Origin: Rhizobium sp. NXC24
Lineage (GTDB): Bacteria; Pseudomonadota; Alphaproteobacteria; Rhizobiales; Rhizobiaceae
DNA length: 64,000 nucleotides
Reading direction: 5' to 3'
Assembly (NCBI RefSeq): GCF_002944315.1
Contig: NZ_CP024311.1
Location: 3,448,501-3,512,500 of the forward strand
In this document: piece after piece, positions 34,455 through 43,177 of the stretch
Layout of the letters: the number at the start of each line of letters is the position of its first letter
Position numbering within the stretch: the first letter of the stretch is position 1
Notes under the pieces: model-generated
The model's input: only the letters and a program-made list of their open reading frames with translations
The model's database searches: none
Told to the model about the DNA's origin: nothing
Made by a program: the position numbers and the translations under genes

Positions 34455-35753
34455 TTATCCTTCGAGATTGAGGCGGATCGCAACGGATCGCGCATGGGCA
34501 TCGAGCCCTTCGGAATTGGCGAGCGCGATCGCCGCAGGCCCAAGCGTGCGCAACTGCTCGGGACCGAGCCTCAGGATCGAGGTGCGCTTGACGAAATCAA
34601 GCACCGAAAGCCCGGACGAGAAGCGCGCGGAGCGGGCCGTCGGCAGCACGTGGTTGGAGCCGCCGACATAATCGCCGATCACTTCCGGCGTATGACGCCC
34701 GACGAAGATCGCGCCGGCATTGCGAATGCCGGCCAGCAGCGCATCCGGATCGTCGACGGCAAGCTCGACATGTTCGGCGGCGATACGGTTGGCGAGCGGA
34801 ACGGCCTGCTTCAGATCGGAAACCAGGATGATGGCGCCGAAATCCCGCCAGCTCGCGGTCGCCGTCTGCGACCGGCCGAGCTGCTTGAGCTGCCGCGCGA
34901 CGGCGCCTTCGACGGCCTTGCCGAGCGCGGCGTCATCGGTGATCAGGATCGACTGCGCGCCCTCGTCATGCTCGGCCTGCGCCAGGAGATCGGCGGCGAG
35001 CCAATCCGGATCATTGTGCTTGTCGGCGATGACGAGCACTTCCGAAGGGCCGGCGATCATGTCGATGCCGACGGTGCCGAAAACCTGCCGCTTGGCGGCG
35101 GCAACATAGGCATTGCCCGGGCCGGTGATCTTAGCGACGGGGGCGATCGTTTCCGTGCCGTAGGCAAGTGCCGCAATCGCCTGCGCCCCGCCGACGCGGT
35201 AAATCTCCTCGACGCCGGCCATGCGGGCCGCCGCGAGAACAGCCGGATTGACCGCGCCCTTCATGGTTGGCACGGCGATGACGACGCGATCGACGCCGGC
35301 GACCTTGGCCGGCACGGCATTCATCAACACCGAACTCGGATAGCTCGCCGTGCCGCCGGGCACATAGAGGCCGACGGCTTCGATCGCCGTCCAGCGCGAG
35401 CCGAGACCGACGCCGAGAGCGTCTTCATAAATATCATCCTTGGGCAATTGCCGGCGATGATGCGATTCGATGCGGGTGGCGGCGACTTTGAGCGCGCCCA
35501 GCACTTCGGCGGGGACGGCGGCAACCGCCGCATCGATCTCCGCTTCGCTGACACGCATCGGCGTGACGGCGAAATCGATACCCTCGAATTTCCTGGAATA
35601 ATCGGCGAGAGCCGCATCTCCGCGCGCCCGTACATCATCGATGATGGCGCGTACGACGGCGTTCACATCCTCGGATACTTCCCGCTTGGTCGTCAGAAAA
35701 GCGGCGAACTGCTGTTCGAATCCTTCCGATGCCTGATCCAGCCAGATAGCCAA
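34455..35753 (-). CDS. hisD: Histidinol dehydrogenase
   Basis: 432-residue zinc enzyme for the last two steps of histidine synthesis, L-histidinol to L-histidine with two NAD. Family features in order: VGLYVPGGTASYPSSVLMN near 125, GVEEIYRVGGAQAIAALAYGT near 180, KITGPGNAYVAAAKRQVFG near 210, AEHDEGAQSILIT near 260 (zinc-site His) and AAEHVELAV near 325 (catalytic His). It is the first gene of a run with UPF0262 and the phosphatase. Upstream, 53 bases away on the same strand, is the DUF2948 gene. Confidence 0.96.
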   Translation of the reverse strand: MAIWLDQASEGFEQQFAAFLTTKREVSEDVNAVVRAIIDDVRARGDAALADYSRKFEGIDFAVTPMRVSEAEIDAAVAAVPAEVLGALKVAATRIESHHRRQLPKDDIYEDALGVGLGSRWTAIEAVGLYVPGGTASYPSSVLMNAVPAKVAGVDRVVIAVPTMKGAVNPAVLAAARMAGVEEIYRVGGAQAIAALAYGTETIAPVAKITGPGNAYVAAAKRQVFGTVGIDMIAGPSEVLVIADKHNDPDWLAADLLAQAEHDEGAQSILITDDAALGKAVEGAVARQLKQLGRSQTATASWRDFGAIILVSDLKQAVPLANRIAAEHVELAVDDPDALLAGIRNAGAIFVGRHTPEVIGDYVGGSNHVLPTARSARFSSGLSVLDFVKRTSILRLGPEQLRTLGPAAIALANSEGLDAHARSVAIRLNLEG

Positions 35754-35806
35754 CGCTGATAATCCTCTTCCTTCGGGGCCGCCGCACGCGGCGAAAACTC
35801 GTACGC

Positions 35807-36250
35807 CTACTTGGCCTCGTCCGGATGACTGGGCTTATTAGCCGTTTCCCACGCGCCGCCGATATCTGCAAGCTGAACTTCGATACATTCGACATCGAGC
35901 GCGATCGTCGCCTTGCCGGCGAGCGTCAGCTCGATCGTGCCATCCGGCCCTTCGCCCTTTTGATCGAAGCGGATGGCGAGCAGCGACAGCACCTCGTCGC
36001 GCTGGCGCCGGTCGACGCCGTTGGAGCGCACCGCCAGCACCCGCTTGAACACCAGCGCCGAGCGATGACGCTCGAACGGCTTGCCCTTCTGATCCGACAC
36101 TTCCCAGACGAAACGGTTGGCGGCAACGGAAAACTGCCCGAGCCGCGGCGCATAGGACATGTCGGAAACCTTGAAGACGCTGTCCTGCATATGCGCGGAG
36201 ATCACGCCCAAATCTTCGTTGTCGAGCGCCATTAGCTTGAGATTGGTCAT
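35807..36250 (-). CDS. DUF2948 family protein
   Basis: 147-residue soluble protein of unknown function. The start MTNLKLMALDNEDLGVISAH at 36250 is the conserved family opening; the open frame extends far upstream but that part is out-of-frame murA sequence. Other family blocks are SVAANRFVWEV near 41 and RHRSALVFKRVLAVRSNGVD near 61, and ECIEVQLADIGGAWETANKP at the end. It lies between murA (131 bases upstream) and hisD on one strand, the standard order in rhizobia. Confidence 0.88.
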   Translation of the reverse strand: MTNLKLMALDNEDLGVISAHMQDSVFKVSDMSYAPRLGQFSVAANRFVWEVSDQKGKPFERHRSALVFKRVLAVRSNGVDRRQRDEVLSLLAIRFDQKGEGPDGTIELTLAGKATIALDVECIEVQLADIGGAWETANKPSHPDEAK

Positions 36251-36381
36251 TCGCCTGATATCCCCGATCGCCACGGAAATGCCGATGCCGGCATTTCTCA
36301 AGTGATGGAAATAGGATGCGGGCGGGCAAGACGCAACCGGAGAAACAGGCTTCTCCTGTCTCTTTCTATGGGCCGCCGGAA

Positions 36382-37674
36382 TTAGTCGCTGATGCGCTCG
36401 ACAATGGCACCGCAGCGCGTCAGCTTGTCTTCCAGCCGCTCGAAGCCGCGATCGAGATGATAGATGCGCGAGACCAGCGTTTCGCCCTCGGCGGCAAGGC
36501 CGGCGATGACGAGGGAGACGGAGGCGCGCAGGTCCGTCGCCATGACCGGCGCGCCCTTCAGACGCTCGACGCCTTCGATCTTGGCGGTCTGGCCGGAGAG
36601 CGAGATCTTCGCGCCGAGGCGCGCGAGCTCCTGCACATGCATGAAGCGGTTTTCGAAGATCGTCTCGGTGATGTGCGAGGTGCCCGTCGAGCGCGTCATC
36701 AGCGCCATGAACTGCGCCTGCAGGTCGGTCGGGAAACCCGGGAAGGGATCGGTGACGATATCGACCGGCTTGATGCCGCCGCCATTGCGCTGAACGCGGA
36801 TGCCGCTTTCGGTCGCCGAGATAACGGCGCCGGCGCGGCGCAGGCTTTCCAGCGCGGTGTCGAGCAGCGCCATGTCGGTGTTTTCCAGGCGGACATCGCC
36901 GCCGGCCATGGCGACGGCCATGGCATAGGTGCCGGTCTCGATACGATCCGGCAGGACGCGATGGCGCGCGCCGGAGAGCGAGGTGACGCCTTCGATGGTG
37001 ATCGTGCTGGTGCCGGCACCGGAAATCTTGGCGCCCATGGCGATGAGGCAATTGGCAAGATCGGCGACTTCCGGCTCGCGGGCCGCATTGCCGATGACCG
37101 TCGTGCCGCGGGCAAGCGTCGCCGCCATCATCATCACATGCGTGGCGCCGACCGAAACCTTCGGGAAGACATAGCGCGCGCCGATCAGGCCGCCCTTCGG
37201 CGCGGTGGCGTTGATGTAACCGCCGTCGATTTCCATGGTGGCGCCGAGCGCCGTCAGGCCGTCGATGAAGAGATCGACCGGACGCGTGCCGATGGCGCAG
37301 CCGCCCGGCAGCGACACGCGCGCCTGGCCTTCGCGGGCAAGCAGCGGCCCGATGACCCAGAAGCTGGCGCGCATCTTGGCGACCAGCTCATAGGGAGCGG
37401 TCGTGTCGGCGATGGTGCGGCAGGTGAAATGGATGGTGCGGGAATAGCCGTCTTCCTGGCGCTCGCGTCGGCCGTTGACGGCGACATCGACGCCGTGATT
37501 GCCGAGGATGCGCATCAGCAGCTCGACATCGGCCAGATGCGGCACGTTTTCGAGCGTCAGCGTATCGCTTGTCAGCAGCGAGGCGATCATCAGAGGCAGA
37601 GCCGCATTCTTGGCGCCGGAGATCGGAATGATACCGTTGAGCTCGTTGCCGCCGACAATCCTGATACGATCCAT
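36382..37674 (-). CDS. murA: UDP-N-acetylglucosamine 1-carboxyvinyltransferase
   Basis: 430-residue enzyme for the first committed step of peptidoglycan synthesis, adding enolpyruvate to UDP-GlcNAc. [13 protein letters not shown] at 22-34 holds the conserved Lys-Asn. The active-site loop [12 protein letters not shown] carries the fosfomycin-target cysteine C126. The [14 protein letters not shown] stretch near 320 and [12 protein letters not shown] near 345 complete the signature. A Cys rather than Asp means fosfomycin sensitivity by this residue. The gene is upstream of DUF2948-hisD on the same strand and downstream of a small basic protein gene. Confidence 0.97.
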   Translation of the reverse strand: MDRIRIVGGNELNGIIPISGAKNAALPLMIASLLTSDTLTLENVPHLADVELLMRILGNHGVDVAVNGRRERQEDGYSRTIHFTCRTIADTTAPYELVAKMRASFWVIGPLLAREGQARVSLPGGCAIGTRPVDLFIDGLTALGATMEIDGGYINATAPKGGLIGARYVFPKVSVGATHVMMMAATLARGTTVIGNAAREPEVADLANCLIAMGAKISGAGTSTITIEGVTSLSGARHRVLPDRIETGTYAMAVAMAGGDVRLENTDMALLDTALESLRRAGAVISATESGIRVQRNGGGIKPVDIVTDPFPGFPTDLQAQFMALMTRSTGTSHITETIFENRFMHVQELARLGAKISLSGQTAKIEGVERLKGAPVMATDLRASVSLVIAGLAAEGETLVSRIYHLDRGFERLEDKLTRCGAIVERISD

Positions 37675-37815
37675 ATATGACTACGGGCGAGGCCCGCCTT
37701 TCCTGAAGTTCCGTGCGCCAAATTCCACGCGTTTGGGGAGAGAGCGCTGTTTAGACGAAATAGTTTAAGGCTTCAATTCGTTTGATGCTGTTTGATGATG
37801 ACCAACATCAAATCA

Positions 37816-38085
37816 TTACGATTCGTCCATTTTTGCGGCGGCATCCTTTGCATCGGACGAATTTGCGGCGGGAAGCCCATCCGTCTCGTCCGCCTGGCCG
37901 GCGCGGCGCGCCCGGACCTGCTGTTTGCGGCGGGCAAGATTTTCACGCAGCTTCTGCGCCGCCCGCTCACGCCGCCGCTCCGCCTCGAGGTTAAGCTTCG
38001 CGCCTGCGCCTTCCTTCCCCCCGCCGGCCGTCAAACCGCCTTGCGAGAGCTGCTCATCACCGCTTTTCGTCTTATCCGCACCCAT
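37816..38085 (-). CDS. Small conserved basic protein upstream of murA
   Basis: 89 residues from the ATG at 38085. The first half is Gly/Ser-rich and probably disordered. The second half is a highly charged helix with the block KLRENLARRKQQVRARR near residues 44-60. I recall similar Arg/Lys-rich modules (LRxNLxRRKxQ) in short proteins beside murA in alphaproteobacteria, which is the main reason for calling it real. The ribosome site GGAAGG is very close to the ATG, so the start is unsure; an in-frame start further up is possible. The function is unknown, perhaps nucleic-acid or ribosome contact. Confidence 0.6.
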   Translation of the reverse strand: MGADKTKSGDEQLSQGGLTAGGGKEGAGAKLNLEAERRRERAAQKLRENLARRKQQVRARRAGQADETDGLPAANSSDAKDAAAKMDES

Positions 38086-38239
38086 GACCTTCCCATAGCC
38101 GAAATCCCCCGGCTTCAAAAGACCGACATAATTTTTCCAGCGATCTTTCACCGAACTTGAAATTTGCGGCTTGCACTTACCTCTCACCTATGGCAATAGC
38201 CGCCTCGCCCAATACGGCGCACACAACGCGCCACGGTTT

Positions 38240-38314
38240 GCTGCTATAGCTCAGGGGTAGAGCACTCCCTTGGTAAGGGAGAGGCCGAGAGTTCAAATCT
38301 CTCTAGCAGCACCA
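38240..38314 (+). tRNA. tRNA-Thr (GGT)
   Basis: 75 bases with an encoded CCA. The acceptor stem is GCTGCTA / TAGCAGC. The D arm is TAGCTCAGGGGTAGAGC. The anticodon stem CTCCC / GGGAG frames the loop TTGGTAA, giving anticodon GGT. The T arm is GAGAGTTCAAATCTCTC. A T-run (GTTTTTT) follows at once and may terminate. A DUF2971 gene with unlike composition lies directly downstream. Confidence 0.97.
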
Positions 38315-38449
38315 GTTTTTTCTAGGAAGATGCTCACTCTATTTGGGGACGTGGCTGACCAGATTACTGGTGATCTACATAATTGGAGTCAAGCCCTCCA
38401 GGAAGTAAGCGGTCGCACCCTCTCTTAAATTCTTAGGTTGACGCTGGAG

Positions 38450-39376
38450 ATGAACTACGAAAAAGTTTTGGTAATCTCTAAAAACTGGACCAATGACCGT
38501 TTGTACTTTTACAAGTACATGACGGCGACCACCGCAAAGATCGTACTCAGGAACCGGACGCTGCGTTGGTCTGCTCCTGCGCTTTTTAATGATCCCTTTG
38601 ACATTCAGTTCAACATGCAGATTACGGCAGACCTCGCGTCCGTAAAACCGTTGGCTTTAGAACGTCTATGGGATGTCTACCAAGGCCGATTGGAGCCTGA
38701 TCCCCAAAACCCGGTTGGCAGGCTCTTTAAATTGCTTCGCGATCCTCGCGTGAAATTGAGCAAGGATGAACTGTTTCGTGAGTTCGGTCCCGCCTTTGAG
38801 GAGGGTTTTGAGAGAATGCTAAAGGCGTTACCAACGGTGAACGCCAAAGCCGCGAAGCTTCTAGAGGACCTAAAAATCCTTTGCCTGACGGTCAGACCAG
38901 ACAATAGCCTGATGTGGGCGCACTACGCGGACTCTCATAAGGGCGTGATACTCAGGTTCAGATCAATACCCGCGTTTGACAGTCCATATGGTGCGGCACG
39001 GCCTATTGAATATGTCGATCAGGTACCGCCCTTGGTTAGCGAAATCCAACTTGCAGATATTTTCGCAGGCGTGGGAACGCTAGATCGAGCTGGGATACTT
39101 GATCGCGCGGTCTACACGAAGTCAACCGAATGGGCTTACGAGGAGGAGTGGCGCTTAAACAGCGGCGGGGGAAGACGTCCGGGAGAACTTTTTGAGGATG
39201 TTCCGTTCGGCCGCAATGAACTTGATGGTCTAATATTTGGTCTTCGTACGTCCGCAGACGATAGGGCAGAACTTACCGCCCTATCGTCCAACTACCCCAA
39301 TGTGGAATTGCTGGTTGCGAGCAGGTCTGAAAATGCGTTTGGGTTGGTCATTCGCGCACCAGAGGACCTTGGGTAG
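38450..39376 (+). CDS. DUF2971 domain protein, likely acquired
   Basis: 308 residues from the ATG at 38450; a TTG at 38438 is an alternative. The family core is clear: LYFYKYMTATTAKIVLRNRTLRWSA... then a FNDPFD motif near residue 49, and LMWAHYADSHKGVILRF near 154, where DUF2971 proteins have their invariant W, H and Y. Function unknown. The codon use is visibly poorer in G and C than in its neighbours (AAA, TTT, AAT, ATA are frequent), and it stands alone just past tRNA-Thr, which suggests lateral transfer. Start signals are weak. No integrase or repeat of the tRNA end was seen. Confidence 0.82.
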   Translation: MNYEKVLVISKNWTNDRLYFYKYMTATTAKIVLRNRTLRWSAPALFNDPFDIQFNMQITADLASVKPLALERLWDVYQGRLEPDPQNPVGRLFKLLRDPRVKLSKDELFREFGPAFEEGFERMLKALPTVNAKAAKLLEDLKILCLTVRPDNSLMWAHYADSHKGVILRFRSIPAFDSPYGAARPIEYVDQVPPLVSEIQLADIFAGVGTLDRAGILDRAVYTKSTEWAYEEEWRLNSGGGRRPGELFEDVPFGRNELDGLIFGLRTSADDRAELTALSSNYPNVELLVASRSENAFGLVIRAPEDLG

Positions 39377-39429
39377 CCCCAACCCGAAATGAACAGGTTT
39401 CGAACTCACTGTTGGATTGCAAGCCCCCC

Positions 39430-39774
39430 TCAAACCTTCTCCCTCTTCTTAACCCTCCCCTTCTCCACCGGCGCATCCGGCGTCGGCGCCAGCAGTTTCC
39501 GGAGCGAGGCAATCTTGTCCTTCACCAGCGGGCGGAAGCGGGTGGCGCGGTAGGGCATGTCGGCGGCGCCGTAGCCTTCGGGGCCGTCGTCGTTGCCGCG
39601 ATGGATCTCTTCGAGCTTCACGCCGATGAAGGTGCCGTCGACATAATGGGTGTATTCGCCGACCCAGCGGATCGTGTAGATCGTTCCCTTGCGGATCAAC
39701 TGGTCGATGCTGACATGCTTGAACGTGTCATTGATGCAGACGACCTTCTGGCCCACATGGAAATCGTAGCTCAC
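39430..39774 (-). CDS. Small hypothetical protein with basic tail
   Basis: 114 residues from a GTG at 39774 that has AAGGAG at proper spacing; the open frame extends upstream without support. The N-terminal half (SYDFHVGQKVVCIND, then LIRKGTIYTIRWVGEYTHYVDGTFIGV) reads like a small SH3-like beta-barrel, and the end is rich in Lys/Arg (EKGRVKKREKV). I do not recognise a named family. It is soluble with one cysteine. It is convergent with the DUF2971 gene and shows the usual high-GC codon use, so it belongs to the host. Confidence 0.7.
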   Translation of the reverse strand: MSYDFHVGQKVVCINDTFKHVSIDQLIRKGTIYTIRWVGEYTHYVDGTFIGVKLEEIHRGNDDGPEGYGAADMPYRATRFRPLVKDKIASLRKLLAPTPDAPVEKGRVKKREKV

Positions 39775-40042
39775 TCTGCTCTCCTTGGATCGACAGGGAC
39801 CACCGTGCCCTATCGCCGGGACGCCAGCATAGCCGCATATCAGCGTGAGAGTAAACGTGGCGAATGCCGCAACCCGGATCTGCGGCGCCGCAAACAGCGA
39901 TGGAGCGAACGTCGACAAGCCTCGGTGAAGGCCGAAGATTGCGCCGTTCATTGCCTAATGGCTACCGGCGCGCGGACCGATTCGTTGGTGTGACATCCGC
40001 CCTACTCCGCGATAGGGCAGCAACCTTCAAGCTTCCAACCAG

Positions 40043-40513
40043 CTATTGCGACTTTTGAGGATCGTCCGCCGGATTGATATATTTGATCCCCCAGGGGCCA
40101 TTGGTAGTGATCTGGAGGACAGTCTCCTCGTTGAAGTAAACGAAATGCGCCGTGCCGGGCGGCAACGCGAAGAAACTGCCCGCAGGCAGTGGCTTGGTGG
40201 CGCTCCGATCGGCGGTCTTGCCCATTCCAAAATTGATCGTCCCCGATATTATCGTGACAACCTCATCGCCAGGATGCGTGTGCGGTGGGATCGCATAGCC
40301 GGCTGGCACTTTGAGCCGCAGGGCAAATAAGCCTTTCTTCATGGGATCGCCGAACAAGACCGCCGCTTGTGCTCCGGCAGGAAGCACTTTGGGGGCTGGG
40401 CCCCACTTGACTTCATTGGGAACCACCAGTGTGTGTGCCTGCTCTGCCCAGGCAAAGGAAGCGATTCCGCAAAATCCGATCCAGCCGATTGCAAGTATCG
40501 ACGCGATTTTCAT
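40043..40513 (-). CDS. Exported cupin-domain protein
   Basis: 156 residues from the ATG at 40513 with GGGAGG upstream. A signal peptide is clear (MKIASIL through FAWA, cut near residue 23), so the protein is periplasmic. The cupin barrel carries IPPHTHPGDEVVTIISGTI near residue 70, with the metal-type HTH...E pattern, and a second motif around LPPGTAHFVYF near 115. The substrate is unknown; such small exported cupins are often annotated only by domain. It is a single gene, divergent from the acid-sugar kinase gene. Confidence 0.82.
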   Translation of the reverse strand: MKIASILAIGWIGFCGIASFAWAEQAHTLVVPNEVKWGPAPKVLPAGAQAAVLFGDPMKKGLFALRLKVPAGYAIPPHTHPGDEVVTIISGTINFGMGKTADRSATKPLPAGSFFALPPGTAHFVYFNEETVLQITTNGPWGIKYINPADDPQKSQ

Positions 40514-40764
40514 GACAACCTCCCTGTGTCGCCGGGCCTTCCGCCTCGGCTGCACGCTGGGGCAGGCTCGCGAACAGTTCAGAATAAATCCGCCTACCAT
40601 TCCGAGCAAGGTTTCCCCGGGTCATCCAATCGGATTACGGGCCCTTTCGACTTGACAACTCCCCCACAATTTAAAGACTGCACCCACCCAAATCGGCACA
40701 CTGGAACGTCATTTCCATGCTTATCTCCACCGCATCCCGAGCCCTTCGGAGGCAATGATCGCTC

Positions 40765-41958
40765 ATGCCCACCCTCCGCCTCATCGCTGACGATCTGACC
40801 GGCGCGCTCGACACGGCTGTGGAATTCGTCGGCGTCTATGGGCCGATCGAGGTGCAGCGCGAAGATGCGCTTCCGGCAAGCCTGCCGGATTGCCTTGCGA
40901 TCGACAGCGGCACGCGCGAGAAATCGGCGGCCGAAGCGGCGGCCATCGTCGGCGGCATCGCGCCGCTGCTGGAGGGCGCCGATCTTGCCTTCAAGAAGGT
41001 GGATAGCCTGTTTCGCGGCCCTTGGGCGGCGGAACTGGCGGCCTGCTTTCGGCTCGGCCACTGGCGGCATTGCATTCTGGCGCCGGCCTTTCCGCATCAC
41101 GGGCGGCACACGCGCGGCGGGCGGCAGGTGCTGTTTGCCGGGAAGGACGCCTGGCGCGATATCAGCGGCGATCTCGTCGCTCATTTGAGAGCGGAGGGGT
41201 TGCCGGCCTTCAACACGGCGCTCAGTCACCACCAGGTCGATGCCGGAGACCCCATTCCGGACGGCATCCATGTTTTCGACGCCCATTCGGATGACGACCT
41301 CGACGCCGTCATCGCATGGGTATCATCTGAGCTACAGGGACCGGTCCTTTGGAGCGGCACCGGTGGGCTGGCGCGCGCCCTGGCGCGCAATATCGATTTG
41401 GCAACGCATCACCGCCCTCCTCCCGAAAAGGACGCGAGCGAAGAGCGGCCCGCGCCCACTGTCCCCGTTTCGCGCAGGCTGCAAAGACCGGTGCTCGGCC
41501 TGTTCGGCTCCGATCAGCCGATCACGCTGGCGCAACTCCAGGCCTGCGGCCCCAATTGGCTGAAGCTCGCGGAAGGCGCCAGCGCCGATGCGGTCGACAG
41601 ACAAATCCAGCAAAGCGGCGTCGCCATGGTCAGTCTCGATCTGCCGACCGGGCTCGAACGCGACGATGCGGCAAGGCGGATTGAGGCCACTTTCGGCGGC
41701 ATAGCCAACGCATTGCCGGCGCCGGCCGCATTGATTGTCGCCGGCGGCGAAACCTTGCGGAACCTTTGCGCGGCGCTCGACGTCACCGCCCTCAGCATCA
41801 CCGGCCAGGCCGCACCCGGCCTGCCCCGCTCCACGATTGTCGGCGGCCCTTGGCAGGGAACCACGGTCATCTCCAAGTCCGGCGCATTCGGAGGCCCCAC
41901 CCTATGGCGCGATCTCTTGAGTGAAAACGCGCTGATTGCCGGAGGAGAAGAACCATGA
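40765..41958 (+). CDS. Four-carbon acid sugar kinase family protein
   Basis: 397-residue kinase of the former DUF1537 family. The N-terminal domain opens with LRLIADDLTGALDTAVEF, the substrate-binding signature, and has FKKVDSLFRGPWAAEL near 77. The C-terminal nucleotide domain includes LIVAGGETLRNLC near 322 and ISKSGAFGGPTLWRDLL near 370. Characterised relatives phosphorylate D-threonate, D-erythronate or 3-oxo-tetronates at the 4-OH. The gene overlaps pdxA2 by four bases (ATGA), the known pairing for D-threonate or D-erythronate use. No transporter is adjacent. Confidence 0.9.
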   Translation: MPTLRLIADDLTGALDTAVEFVGVYGPIEVQREDALPASLPDCLAIDSGTREKSAAEAAAIVGGIAPLLEGADLAFKKVDSLFRGPWAAELAACFRLGHWRHCILAPAFPHHGRHTRGGRQVLFAGKDAWRDISGDLVAHLRAEGLPAFNTALSHHQVDAGDPIPDGIHVFDAHSDDDLDAVIAWVSSELQGPVLWSGTGGLARALARNIDLATHHRPPPEKDASEERPAPTVPVSRRLQRPVLGLFGSDQPITLAQLQACGPNWLKLAEGASADAVDRQIQQSGVAMVSLDLPTGLERDDAARRIEATFGGIANALPAPAALIVAGGETLRNLCAALDVTALSITGQAAPGLPRSTIVGGPWQGTTVISKSGAFGGPTLWRDLLSENALIAGGEEP

Positions 41959-42971
41959 GGCGGCACCTGGCAATCACCATGGGCGACCCCGCCGGCATCG
42001 GCCCGGAAATTATCGTCAAGGCCGCAGCCCGGTTGAAAGGCAGGCTCGATGAAGGTAAGCTTAAACTTACAATAATGGGCAGCGGCCCGGCCCTGCGGCT
42101 CGCCGAACGGCAGCTCGGCCTCGATATAGAGATTCCGGAAGCCCGGATGGAAGACGACTGGCCGAACCTCTGCTTCATTCAGGCCGATATGGAGGGCGAA
42201 CCGATTCTGCCGGGCCGGCTCTCTGCCGATGGCGGCCGCATGGCTTTCAAGGCGATCGAGAAGGGCGTTCAGCTCGCCATGACCGGCAAGGTCGGCGGCA
42301 TCGTCACTGCACCGCTCAACAAGGAAGCGCTGAACAAGGCCGGCTTCCATTATGCCGGCCATACCGAGCTGCTCGCCGAACTCACCGGCGCCCGCGGCTC
42401 AGTGATGATGCTGGCCCATGGCAATATGCGCGTCAGCCACGTCACCACCCATGTCGCGCTGGAGGATGTGCCGAAGCGCGTGACGCCCGAGCGGCTGCGC
42501 CTTGTCATCGACCTGACCGACAAGGCACTCAAGCAGCTAGGCATCGCCAAGCCGAAAATTGCCGTGGCGGCGCTCAATCCACATGCCGGCGAAGGCGGCC
42601 TCTTCGGCCGGCAGGATATCGACATTTCCGCGCCGACGATCGCAAAGGCTGTCGAAGATGGGCTGGATATCGTCGGCCCGGTCCCCGGCGATACCGTCTT
42701 CGTCAAGCTGCGCGCCGGCCAATATGACGCCGTCGTCGCCATGTATCACGATCAGGGGCATATCCCCGTTAAGCTGCTGGGCTTCGAGATCGACCCGGCG
42801 ACGGGGAAATGGATGGACCTCTCCGGCGTCAACATCACCCTCGGCTTGCCGATCGTCCGCACCTCCGTCGACCACGGCACGGCCTTCGACATCGCCGGCA
42901 AGGGGATCGCCAATGAGCGCAGCCTGATCGAAGCGATCGAGTTTGCGGAGCGGTTGGCAGCCAATCGATGA
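41955..42971 (+). CDS. pdxA2: PdxA2-type 4-phosphate-tetronate dehydrogenase
   Basis: 338-residue metal- and NAD-dependent dehydrogenase of the PdxA family. Motifs: ITMGDPAGIGPEI at 7-19, TAPLNKEALNKAGFHYAGHTELL near 117 (metal His and substrate contacts), ALNPHAGEGGLFGRQD near 205, and AMYHDQGHIPVKLLGF near 258. The coupling to a four-carbon acid sugar kinase marks it as PdxA2, which oxidises and decarboxylates 4-phospho-D-threonate or erythronate to dihydroxyacetone phosphate, and not as the vitamin B6 enzyme PdxA. Sequence alone does not exclude a B6 role. Confidence 0.9.
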   Translation: MRRHLAITMGDPAGIGPEIIVKAAARLKGRLDEGKLKLTIMGSGPALRLAERQLGLDIEIPEARMEDDWPNLCFIQADMEGEPILPGRLSADGGRMAFKAIEKGVQLAMTGKVGGIVTAPLNKEALNKAGFHYAGHTELLAELTGARGSVMMLAHGNMRVSHVTTHVALEDVPKRVTPERLRLVIDLTDKALKQLGIAKPKIAVAALNPHAGEGGLFGRQDIDISAPTIAKAVEDGLDIVGPVPGDTVFVKLRAGQYDAVVAMYHDQGHIPVKLLGFEIDPATGKWMDLSGVNITLGLPIVRTSVDHGTAFDIAGKGIANERSLIEAIEFAERLAANR

Positions 42972-43014
42972 GATTGTCAGGCACGCTCTCCGATGCCGCA
43001 ACGTCGTGCCTGTG

Positions 43015-43054
43015 CCCCTCACTCTAGCCCTATCCCCGCAAGCGGGGCGAGGGG
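43015..43054. repeat. Palindromic extragenic repeat of rhizobial type
   Basis: Nested inverted repeat: outer arms CCCCTC (43015-43020) and GAGGGG (43049-43054), inner CCCCGC-AA-GCGGGG (43034-43047). The layout resembles a repeat family common between genes of rhizobia. It lies in the 206-base gap after pdxA2 and may act as a terminator-like stem. A degenerate relative is at 7642-7680. Confidence 0.55.
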
Positions 43055-43177
43055 ATGACAATCAGCTAGCCTCTCGCTGGAAATTAAAGTCCCTCATAAA
43101 AATCTTTCCTCCCTTGTCGGCATTTCCCCTTTCCATCCGTCCTCTGGTCAACCCAACCCGAAAGAGGAGAAACGCCG

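Noticed and set aside
35807..37051. 414-codon minus-strand frame that would extend DUF2948 upstream
   Set aside because: The upstream part is murA sequence in another frame with Arg/His-rich nonsense; only the last 147 residues from 36250 are the DUF2948 protein.
36382..37674. Fosfomycin-resistant MurA variant
   Set aside because: The active-site loop has the normal cysteine (C126) and not aspartate.
38315..39450. Integration site with a repeat of the tRNA-Thr 3' end
   Set aside because: I looked for a second copy of the CTCTAGCAGCACCA end downstream and saw none, and no integrase gene is present.
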